DNA from: Coemansia sp. RSA 922
Taxonomy: Eukaryota > Kickxellomycota > Kickxellomycetes > Kickxellales > Kickxellaceae
Length of the DNA: 22,743 bases
Assembly: GCA_027577415.1 (NCBI GenBank)
Contig: JANBQS010000284.1
Span: 1-22,743 of the forward strand
Direction of reading: 5' to 3'
This document shows, piece by piece, positions 1 to 8,520 of the stretch. The notes below the pieces were generated by a model. It did no database searches. It saw only the letters and a list, made by a program, of their open reading frames with translations, and had not been told where the DNA came from. The position numbers were made by a program, and so were the translations under genes. Positions within the stretch are counted from its first letter, which is position 1; each line of letters begins with the position of its first letter.

Positions 1-695
1 ATTCAGAAATATTGCGCGGCACCAGCTCAGCTCCAAATATCGCGATCGTTGAAACCAGCATGACATAGCGCGCCATACGTACTGCGGGATAGGTCGCAAA
101 TGGCGAGTACCTGGAACCAAAGTCTGTGCGCAAAGTCACTAGCGAGACAACGATGGTGGTCAGCCAGTACAGAAGTAGGATGTCCGATGATTTGTGCGCC
201 CTGGTTTGCTCGTAGTAATGCAAGGGAACGGCGACCACATAGGCTACCGACCGAATAAGCAGGCTAATGGTAAAGACATTGAGTGTCCCCGGTAGTGACA
301 GCATGGACGCGGCGAGCAAGAGCTCAAAGACTGCGGCCGCTGCAATAGCACTCGCCAGTGCCAGCTTAACCCAGTGTATCGCCGTCTTTGTGTAAGCGCT
401 AGGTAAGGCATACAGGGCCCGTAGCTGCTTAAGACGATAGGTTGCTAGACCGATGAAAAGTATGTTTAGCACAGGTACAATAGCGCCATGCTCAAAACAC
501 GGCGTCAGGTCAAGCTCTTTGTTGGGGCTCCATGGACCCTACAAGTTAGATTGTGATATCATGGCAATGAAAAGTTGAATAGTTTAGTGCTGACAATGGT
601 CTACGAGACGAGCTGCGAGCCTATCAAGTTGTCCATCCGCTACTTGCTCTACTTACCCAGCCCTCTTCAGTGGGACAGAATCGATCCAAACGCAT
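1..695 (-). CDS. ABCC (MRP/Ycf1-type) transporter, 5' part only, cut by window edge
   Basis: This is the N-terminal part of a full-length ABCC transporter, a family that exports glutathione conjugates and similar organic anions, in fungi usually into the vacuole. Exon 1 (695-657) encodes 13 residues, MRLDRFCPTEEGW. A 118-base intron follows, and exon 2 (538 to 1) continues out of the window with no stop. The joined reading gives EGW-GPWSP, then DLTPCFEHG, the pattern found at the start of TMD0 in fungal Ycf1-like proteins. About four hydrophobic segments follow (around VLNILFIGL, LALASAIAAAAVFELLLAA, SVAYVVAVPL and ILLLYWLTTIVVSLVTL), with a further one starting at the edge. The ATG at 695 is the only in-frame ATG; farther upstream the frame offers only GTG. 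Nucleotide-binding domains lie outside the window. The downstream neighbour in the array (1164-5685) is a paralogue on the same strand. Confidence 0.85.
539..656 (-). other. Intron 1 of the partial ABCC gene (118 nt, phase 0)
   Basis: The donor GTAAGT directly follows the Trp codon of EGW. The acceptor is TTGTAG before GGTCCATGG, and a CTAAC branch-like sequence lies a few bases upstream of the acceptor. Splicing joins EGW to GPWSP, restoring the conserved TMD0 start. Confidence 0.85.
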
Positions 696-1163
696 TTCCT
701 GTCGGCAAAAGTTCTTCAGAGGTGGAATAAAAGTATACGGCTTAATGTGTGTATGTGCAAGTAAGTAGAAGAAAAAAAGCCGAATAGAATGCGTCGGCAG
801 AAAATGTAGAGAAGAAGGAATCGATTGCCCTTGTCCAAGGAGACTTTCGGGTCCTAAGAGGAGCACATACAGAAATGCTGACACAAAAACACGTCCAAAA
901 GGAAGAATATTGGCTTTTTAGAAAGACAGTCAAAGGCAATCAACGAGTTTCTAGTCATTCTTTGGGGATAGCAAAAGAATTCCTTTCCACTAAGGTGGAA
1001 CGAACTCGGTGCGCTCTGGGCTCTACTCAACAAGAAACCCTTGAGGCAAATGCTGACCGGTGTACATTGAAAGTGAGCATGGTTATCGAGATACATGTAT
1101 ATGATGATCTGTAAAAATTAAATTTTTCTAAAGAACTACATGTATAATTTATTTGGAGCTTGA
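696..1163. other. Spacer: promoter of the partial ABCC gene and 3' end of the next
   Basis: 468 bases without a convincing gene. On the minus strand it holds the 3' flank of the 1164-5685 transporter, whose poly(A) signal is at 1148-1153, followed by the presumed promoter and leader of the gene starting at 695. A 10-base direct repeat, TACATGTATA (1092-1101 and 1137-1146), with palindromic core TACATGTA, sits in the 3' flank. A plus-strand open frame at 875-1114 (79 codons) resembles no known protein and I treat it as chance. Confidence 0.5.
1148..1153 (-). terminator. Poly(A) signal AATAAA of the complete ABCC transporter
   Basis: AATAAA on the minus strand lies about 10 bases after the TAG stop (1164-1166), so the 3' UTR is very short. 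Confidence 0.6.
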
Positions 1164-4100
1164 CTAGCTCTCGTTGGCACGCGCCCAAAGGCCCCTAAAC
1201 AAACCGCCTTCCTTTGCCAAAAGAGCATCGGGCGTGTCAAACTCGGCTACTTGGCCCTTGTCTAGTACAAGGATTCGGTCACTGTCGATGATGGTATTCA
1301 AGCGATGCGCAATGGTCAATACTGTGCAGTCCTTGAACTCATTGAGAATCGAGTTCTGAATAATAGCGTCACTCTCAGGATCTATTGCCGCTGTAGCCTC
1401 ATCCAGTACCAGAACCTTGGCACGCTTCAGCAGCGCACGCGCCAAACAGATCAACTGACGTTGTCCAACGCTGAAATTCTCGCCACCCTGGGTCACGACA
1501 TACTCGAGGCGCTCGTCCTTGGCGCGAATAAAATCAGCCAACTGTGCGTGCTCCAGCGCACGCCAAATATCCTGGTCGCTGTAGGTGTTGAATGGATCCA
1601 AGTTATCGCGCACTGTGCCAGCAAACAACATTGGGTCTTGCGGAATAATCGACAGCTTGCTGCGGACGTCAAACAGTCCGTACTGCGCAATGTTTTCACC
1701 GTCCAGCAAGATCTGACCCTCGGCTGCTTCAATGATCCGGAATAGAGCCAGAGTTAGCGATGACTTTCCTGCGCCAGTGCGGCCAACAATGCCGACCTTC
1801 TCGCGTGGTCTGACAGAAAAGGAAGCGTCCTTGAGCACCAGATCCAAGCCCTCACGGTAACGAGTCGAGTAATTCCTGAACTCAACTACGCCTTGCTCTG
1901 GCCACGACCTGGCTGGACGGTGGTCCTCAATGACATCGGGAGCTTCCGTGTCTAAGAAGGAGTACCGTCGTACTCGCTCGACCGAAATTAGTGCCAATTC
2001 GACAATAGTTGTGCACCGGATACAAGTAGTCAACACTCCAATCATGGAAAGGGCGTATGTCAACGAAAGGCCAGCATGACTGCCACTCACCCTTCCAGTG
2101 AAGAGCTGCGTAGATATCAGTAGCACCGTAGTAAGGAAGATAATCCCCGAGCTCACCAAGTCGAGGCGCACTGCCAGCCAGCGGTTAGCGCACATGTAAG
2201 TCCACCACGCCTGACAAAGGAGCTCGGTCCGCTTCATAAATGTCGTTTCAAATGCCGACACTCGACCATATGCCCTGATCGATGCTGCGCCGTTAATAGC
2301 CTCCTCAGTTGTGCTGATAGCGACATCTCGCATCGTGTTTGCCATGCGCTTAGAGTCACGAGTAGTGGGCAAAAACCGTCTTTGGAGATCCATGTATACG
2401 TATGCCAAAGGCACGAAGAACACAAGCGTCAGGGGAGCCGAAATAACAATAAGCACGAACGCGACCACGGCTTGCATTAGCGCCTTGAGACCCATGTCGG
2501 ACATTGTTGGCATGTTGTCGTCGACTTGCCCAATATCTCCGCTAAACAGTCCCAGGATACGTCCAATCGGTGTAGAATCGAAAAATGACATTGGTGAGCG
2601 GAAAATACTGTACAGCATCTGTCGATGAGTGTTGTGAGATGCGCTCAGCGTACAGCGCATCCACAGGAATAGCAGCGACATTGCCATTGCCAGAACGCCA
2701 GCGATCCCAAGTATACCGTATACGGCCAAGTAGAACGTTGATGCGTGCGAGTTCTCTGACCGTTGTTTGTCGTTCGCATTGGACCACCGAGCAAGCCACA
2801 GGCTACCAGCTGCGTTAAATGCCAACGCAAGTGTCAGAGAGGCGACCAGGCCTCTGACGTTGCTGCTGCCACAGGCCTTTAGGTAAAACTGAATGGTCGC
2901 CCACTCAATTCCGCCAATGGTCTTTTCTTCCTTCTTAATGATCTTGTGCAAAGATGCACAACTTGGCGACTCTGTAGTGCTAGTTCGACTGGGGCTATTG
3001 CTTGCAGAGCATGCCGAGTTGGCCTGCGGTCTGTTTGGCAGTTCGACTGATGACACTGAGGCTGTGTCTGGCCGGTGCTCATAGATAGGAGTGCTGTCGC
3101 TGTCGTCCAATGACTGGGCGTCTGAGTTGGTGCTAATTTCAACCATATGACTACTAATATAGTCAAACGTCTCGCCGCGGCTATCCATGACCCGCGTGAA
3201 CGATCCACACTCTACAACTTGGCCACCACGAAGCATGACAATATTGTCAGCATTGCCGAGATACTGCACAGCATTGGTAACGAGGATACGTGCGCGCGTC
3301 TTGAGCATACCCTGCGGACCCAGTACATGCGTAAAGATATGCTTGCCGACATGCGCATCGACGGCAGCCAGCGGGTCGTCGAGAATATAAATATCAGCTT
3401 GCGCATAGACAGCTCTTGCTAGCGACACTCGAGCCTTTTGGCCGCCGGAAAGGTTGATACCCTTTTCGCCAATCTCAGTCATATCGCCGCCAGGCAGCAC
3501 CTCCAAGTCAGGACACAAGGCGCAGGCATCGAGCACTCTGTCGTAGAGCACTTGGTCAAAGCTGTGGCCCAACAAAATATTGTCGCGCAGTGTTGCGTTC
3601 ATAATCCAGGCTTGCTGCGGAACATACGCCAAGCTGCCACGCACAGTCACGCTGCCAGAGCTCTTGACCATGTCGCCTAGGATAGCCGAAACCAAGGACG
3701 ACTTTCCGGCGCCAACACGACCAATAACCGCTACCAATTGGTCGCATTTGCACTCAATATTGATGTTTTTGAGTGTGGGCGCTTCGGCCGTCAGCCACTT
3801 GAACTCGCCATTCCTTACGCTGACCAAAACATCGTTGGATGTGGCAATAGGTGAATCGCGGTCGTATCCTTCTGTGTGGACTGCGCTGAGATCCAACTCT
3901 GCACTGTTAGTCAAGCTACACACCCGAGCATACGACTTGGCAGTGTTTATGAACAGCGTCACAACAAAAGGACCCTGAGAGATCGGTTCTTGGATTAGCA
4001 AGAAATACGACAGCGACACGAAAATAAGCTTTGAAGTCAACGGACCACGCGATACGCCGTCGAATATCTCGTATGTAGCGAATGTAACCAATCCGATCAG

Positions 4101-5685
4101 GACCGTGGTTAGCGACGACGTAGTGTTCATGATGGCTTTCCACATACCAACTTTGCGCAATGAGCGCAGCTCTTCGGTATCGCGTATCTTGCATATCCTG
4201 TCTATAAATGCACGCTGCCAGGAATACAGTTTGACGCCCTTCATGTTGCTCATAGCTTCGGTTACTACGCGCATTCGCTGATCTCGCCAGTTGAAAAAGT
4301 CACGAACATGTATTTGGACAAACCCAGCGAGCCACGTACTGGCGCAAGCATTGATAGCCAGCATAGCGACACCGGTGAGGCTGCTCCATCCCAGAGTCTG
4401 GTAAAGCATGTACATGACAACGGCGATCTGAAGCGGATAACACCATAGGCAATGTATGTAGTTGACGGACAGCGCAATCCGATCTGCGTCTACACTGAGA
4501 TATGATACGATCTCGGCTACCGTGTGTTTGGACCTAGACTCGCTCGACAAGCGCAATACTTTGCGGAATATCAACGCAGAGAGCACCTTGACAACCCACA
4601 TGAACGGCAGCATGAGCCGAAGCCAGTGCGCTTGGAATGCCATTGCACGTACAAGTCCGAGCGCTCCCATGGCGGCGGCGAGCACCAAACCATCGTCTAA
4701 ACTTACGCCTGCGACTGTCCCGTAAACTTGGAAAAAAGTAATGATCTTCCGCAACAGGAGTGGCTGCAAGAGCTGTGAGCCAACTGAGACTATCAGATAG
4801 ACTCCCGACCATAAGATGTCGCGCCAAGTGCCATTCCACATGATTCTGAGCAATGAGGAGGAGCGCTGTGTCTTTGAGTGAGTCCACTCTGCCAAAAACT
4901 TGATGTTGGTCTGGTCCCCAGTCAGTTCTTGTGGCATAGCGTACAAGTGCTCGAGGTCGAGGTGCCTCCGATGGTACCCGGCATCAATGGCTGGCGTCGC
5001 CCAGGCAAAAATAAGGCGGGAAAGTATGTTGGCTTGCTCGGCTGGGTCACGCTTATCGTCATCAGTATCGACTAGGTGGATATGTGGCTCGCTATGTCGC
5101 GGTGTGGCTTCAGCCCTCATTGCCACCAATGAAGCGCCAAGATACGCCACATATGCTGTCAGCATACGAATGTCAAGTGCATCGGTGCTATGTTTGATGT
5201 AGCTACGAAGCTGCACAGCACTAGAAATGGCGGAAAACAGCCAATATACCAGCAGAACATCCGATGGGAAAAGGCTGTGCCTACTATGCGCGTAGGAAAA
5301 TACCAGTGCGACGCTAGTAGAAGCTAGCTGAAGTACAGCCGCCATGTTTAGTGGCTGAGCTGCTTGCGCTGGAAACCAGACCAGCAGTGCCGAGCTGACA
5401 ATGGCTAGTCCGAGCGCGAGATATTTGATCCCCAGCTGCCATGTCTGTGCGCAATGCCCCCGTCTCTCTTCATTGCGTAATCGCACAAGCCCAATGGCAA
5501 GTGCAGCGATAGCCAGGGCGTGGAGTTTGCCAACCACATCGCAGTTCTACATTGTGTCGTCAATACCAAATATATTAGCAGGCTGTATGTCTGGCGCCAA
5601 TATTTCATGAAAGGGCTAAAAAAACAGAGCTTACCCACTCAGCTGCTGGCACAAACAGCCAGGTGCCATGGTCTGCGAGTAGCAT
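1164..5685 (-). CDS. ABCC (MRP/Ycf1-type) vacuolar transporter, full length, 1477 aa
   Basis: ATP-driven exporter of organic anions and glutathione conjugates, probably at the vacuolar membrane by analogy with fungal Ycf1, Bpt1 and Ybt1. Exon 1 (5685-5635) encodes MLLADHGTWLFVPAAEW; an 88-base intron follows; exon 2 (5546-1164) carries the rest. Order: TMD0 with five hydrophobic segments (about 20-155), L0 linker, TMD1 (about 245-560), NBD1 with Walker A GRVGAGKS (626-633), signature LSGGQ (716-720) and Walker B ILDDP, a Ser-rich linker (about 820-905), TMD2, and NBD2 with Walker A GRTGAGKS (from 1272), signature FSVGQ (1375-1379) and Walker B LVLDEA. Asp in place of the catalytic Glu after NBD1 Walker B is usual in ABCC proteins. 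Length fits the family. The frame appears to begin at a GTG (5537), but that is internal; 5685 is the first ATG of the spliced leader. Substrate cannot be told from sequence. Confidence 0.93.
5547..5634 (-). other. Intron 1 of the complete ABCC gene (88 nt, phase 0)
   Basis: The donor GTAAGC follows the Trp codon of AAEW and the acceptor is AATGTAG before AACTGC. Splicing joins AAEW to NCDVVGKLHAL and supplies the ATG that exon 2 lacks. Position and phase match the intron at 539-656 in the neighbouring paralogue. Confidence 0.82.
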
Positions 5686-6165
5686 AGAGTCTGACGTGCT
5701 GAGTATCAGTGCCAAGCTGTATGCTCCGGATATGTAGCGGATATTCGAATAAAGTCTATGTTTACAAGGAGAGATGGCAGTAAGCGAGAGATTGGTGTTC
5801 TCGACCAATTTTTCTATGAGCGATATACTAGGGATCTACAAAAGTAAAGTATGGACAAGATGAAAAAAAATGGTGGTAGTGCAGGTTAATGAAGATGCGA
5901 AAAAAAATATGTGCAGCAGATAAGCAGCACCAATTTCCTTGTGAAATGTGCCTAAATAGCAGTCGCCACATGTTCTGAGCACCTTGTGTTTAGCAGCATC
6001 GAATATTGATGACACATGACCAGATCAGTGTCGTCAGAAAAGGGGACTCACCTCCCTTCTCTATTCTCGCACGTGTAGAGTGCTTAAAGTCCAGCAATTA
6101 AAAAAAGTGACACACGCGCTTGACGACATTGATTGCATTAAGTGTAAAAGAGATGCTCAGAGTCT
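5686..6165. other. Spacer: ABCC promoter/leader and kinesin 3' flank
   Basis: 480 bases with no supported gene. On the minus strand it carries the kinesin 3' flank (no canonical AATAAA seen) and then the promoter and leader of the ABCC transporter. It includes a CACGTG at 6070-6075, A/T-rich runs near 5864-5910, and a candidate 5' UTR intron (5836-6051). Confidence 0.5.
5836..6051 (-). other. Candidate 5' UTR intron of the ABCC transporter (216 nt)
   Basis: Minus-strand GTGAGT after AAGGGAG is a good donor, and ACTTTTGTAG before ATCCC, preceded by a pyrimidine-rich stretch, is a good acceptor. The candidate intron contains several ATGs. The flanking leader sequence, once spliced, has none before the start codon at 5685. 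This is a pattern-based call only. Confidence 0.4.
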
Positions 6166-8154
6166 TCAGAACGTGCGAGTAAAGAGTGAAGATATGGCCG
6201 ACCAAGTGTCTCGGGCCTGGTCTCCAACAATGCAGTCCATGGTCTTTTCGATAATCGCGTCAACTTGATCGTCCGTGGTAGCCGTCGAGAGTTTGTGCGT
6301 GCCTTCGTTGACGCTTTGCCAGTCCTCTTCTATGCTGTTGATTTGAAACTCTAGCTTGTCTCGCTGCAATTCGAGGTCGTTGATATCGTGCTGCGCTTGC
6401 TTTACTTTGGCCTCTAAGCCCATGTAAACGGCGTCGTCAGGGATTATCGGGAACGCCGCCTTCAAGTCGATAGTACTGGCCTTGGTGAAGAGCAGAGATT
6501 CGAGCGCCTCCATGGCTTCCGCGAGATCGGGGAGGTCACGGATAGCTGACTGTTTGGCGACCATGCCTTCCAGCTCGTCTCGTAGATACAGGTTTTCAAT
6601 AATCAGTTCCGACGAATCTGGCTGAGCGGAGAGCGCGGACTGTAGCGCTGTAATCTCCTCCCGCAGAGCGTTGTTCTCAGCGCTGGTCACATAGTCAACA
6701 GGAGATTTGCGGCGTAGGGCTTCGTTTTCGGCCTTTGTCAGTTTTAGTACGAGCTTTTGTTGCTGCAGATGACGTCGATGTCTCTCAAGTGAAGCCTTTA
6801 GCTCGAAAATAATCTCTGCGTATCGTGCTTTTTGCCGCTCGGTCTCTCGCTGTTTGCGCAAATTCAAGATGAGGATGCTCTGCATGACGCTATTGCTCTC
6901 CTTGCTTGCCAGCCCGACCGATCCGATTCCAATTCCACCTGCACCAGAATCGCTCGAAATAACAGCCTCGGGGTATGGCGATACGGTAAACTCGGAACTA
7001 GCCAGCGACGAGTCAATGCCGTGTGACCCGATTGACCGCATTTGAGCTATTTGGAGCTTGAGGCGCTGGATCTCGGCTTGGAGCTGCGGCACATTGCCTT
7101 GCATATCCTGGTTGACTACGGCCTTGTTGCGGATCATTTTGGCGCGCTGAGCAAAGCGTAATGTACTCGCTGTCTCGGCGTCATTGCACATGGCCGGGCT
7201 GACGTTGGCGATAATAAATGTCACCGAATTTCCGCCTAGCGAGTCGCGCAAAAGGAAAGTGAGCTTACTGTCGCGGTAGTTGACGTGTCTGGGTCGGCCA
7301 TTGCTAATATCGACCAGCGAGTTGATGACATTGCCCAAAGTTGACAGACTTTTGTTGATGTTTGCTGCTTCCTTGAGCCGCATTCCGCTAGTGTTGGCTA
7401 GCTTTTGTCGCTCAGAGCCCGCCAGATCGACCAGATTGAACTTTGACTCGCGGATCTCGGTCAAACCCGTGTCCATTTGGGTCAGAGACTGAATGATTAG
7501 CATTAAAACGGAGTGCGAACGACTGCTCTCACGGTTCATCGACGTGGCACTGACATGGCGACTAGTAGTACCTCGCACAAAGACGCTGTATGCCTCGTTC
7601 GGGTCCTGCACGGTCTCCTCAGTGACGTTGTCGATAAAAATGCCTTTTTTAATGTCTTCGCGCAAAGCACAGGTACGAATAAGCGGATCCAGCAGATCAT
7701 AGATGGCCTCGTTGTAGATTTCGATATACGAGGCCTTGCACAGGTACTTTACACGCCCGTTGCAGCGTGCTTCTTCCTCGGCGATGCGAGCAAATAAATA
7801 TTCAAAGCACCGAGGAATCAAGCCCCGCAGCTCGTCGTCGGGCCCTGTAAACTCGTCTCGAGCGCCTTGCATAGTGAACGTCTTTCCGCTGCCCGTCTGT
7901 CCGTATGCAAAAATAGTTCCGTTGTAACCCTGCATGCACTGCTCAACTGCACGCTTGCCAACGGCCTCGAACACTTCTTCTTGGGCGCAGTCTTCTGTTC
8001 CGACAAAGTCAAAGGTAAAGTTCTCTGTGCGCTGAGACGGAATTGAGACGGTGCTGTCGGTGAGCATACGCACGGCAGACTCTGAAGTGCGGTCGCGCTT
8101 GTATTCGTCCTCGGACAGCGGGCGAATCCGCATAAAGACCTGAATGTTGTCCAT
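6166..8154 (-). CDS. Kinesin-12 (KIF15-type) motor protein, 662 aa
   Basis: A plus-end-type microtubule motor with an N-terminal motor domain; metazoan family members act on spindle microtubules. Motor motifs are intact: P-loop GQTGSGKT (85-92), switch I NRESSRSH (207-214), switch II DLAGSE (243-248) and the microtubule-binding stretch YRDSKLTFLLRDSLGGN. The block just after the motor, AQRAKMIRNKAVVN, with QGNVPQLQAEIQRLK following (about 335-365), is characteristic of kinesin-12 rather than kinesin-5 or kinesin-1. From about 350 to the end the sequence is heptad-rich and charged, consistent with coiled coil. At 662 residues it is about half the length of animal KIF15, so most of the stalk is missing or this is a short form. 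No introns are visible. The start is the ATG at 8154; the open frame upstream runs through the promoter and has no nearby in-frame ATG. It is divergent from the ubiquitin protease at 8521. Confidence 0.9.
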   Translation of the reverse strand: MDNIQVFMRIRPLSEDEYKRDRTSESAVRMLTDSTVSIPSQRTENFTFDFVGTEDCAQEEVFEAVGKRAVEQCMQGYNGTIFAYGQTGSGKTFTMQGARDEFTGPDDELRGLIPRCFEYLFARIAEEEARCNGRVKYLCKASYIEIYNEAIYDLLDPLIRTCALREDIKKGIFIDNVTEETVQDPNEAYSVFVRGTTSRHVSATSMNRESSRSHSVLMLIIQSLTQMDTGLTEIRESKFNLVDLAGSERQKLANTSGMRLKEAANINKSLSTLGNVINSLVDISNGRPRHVNYRDSKLTFLLRDSLGGNSVTFIIANVSPAMCNDAETASTLRFAQRAKMIRNKAVVNQDMQGNVPQLQAEIQRLKLQIAQMRSIGSHGIDSSLASSEFTVSPYPEAVISSDSGAGGIGIGSVGLASKESNSVMQSILILNLRKQRETERQKARYAEIIFELKASLERHRRHLQQQKLVLKLTKAENEALRRKSPVDYVTSAENNALREEITALQSALSAQPDSSELIIENLYLRDELEGMVAKQSAIRDLPDLAEAMEALESLLFTKASTIDLKAAFPIIPDDAVYMGLEAKVKQAQHDINDLELQRDKLEFQINSIEEDWQSVNEGTHKLSTATTDDQVDAIIEKTMDCIVGDQARDTWSAISSLFTRTF

Positions 8155-8520
8155 AATTAGAAAGTGGAAATGAAGGTGTAGCAAGTGATGAGAAGAAAGG
8201 CTGATGAAAAGGCAAAAAGTCAATATCTGCCGAGACAACAACAAACAAAAAAGTTTGATCGGCACCAGGTTCCTGAGCCCGCCTTTTATGCGGCCAGTGT
8301 AAATGTAACCAACCAACACTGCTGCGCGTTTCACAAAATAGCTGGAAAAGTGGGGAGGCTCTACAACGTGCGTGACGTCGCAGCGGTGTACGCGTGAATA
8401 GGTCGTGTACATGCGTGACACACACCTCTCGACAGCTGTTGTAGCACAAAGCTCACAAAACGCTCTTCTCTTCTTTAGCCCAGTATCATTATTTTTTATT
8501 ACCACACTTCTTATACATAC
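8155..8520. promoter_or_regulatory. Divergent promoter region between kinesin-12 and ubiquitin protease
   Basis: 366 bases lie between two divergently transcribed ATGs and should hold both promoters. A CRE-like TGACGTCG sits at 8373-8380, and a minus-strand ATAAAA (complement of 8284-8289) could serve as TATA element for the kinesin, about 130 bases from its ATG. The leader of the plus-strand gene is T/A-rich just before the ATG. No gene is seen here. Confidence 0.55.

Noticed and set aside
875..1114. 79-codon plus-strand frame between the two ABCC genes
   Set aside because: Short, no recognisable motif, and sits in the promoter/3' flank of the minus-strand genes.
5535..5537. GTG at 5537 as start of the full ABCC transporter
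   Set aside because: An upstream 17-codon exon with a real ATG joins in frame through a good intron and completes the TMD0 start, so the GTG is internal.
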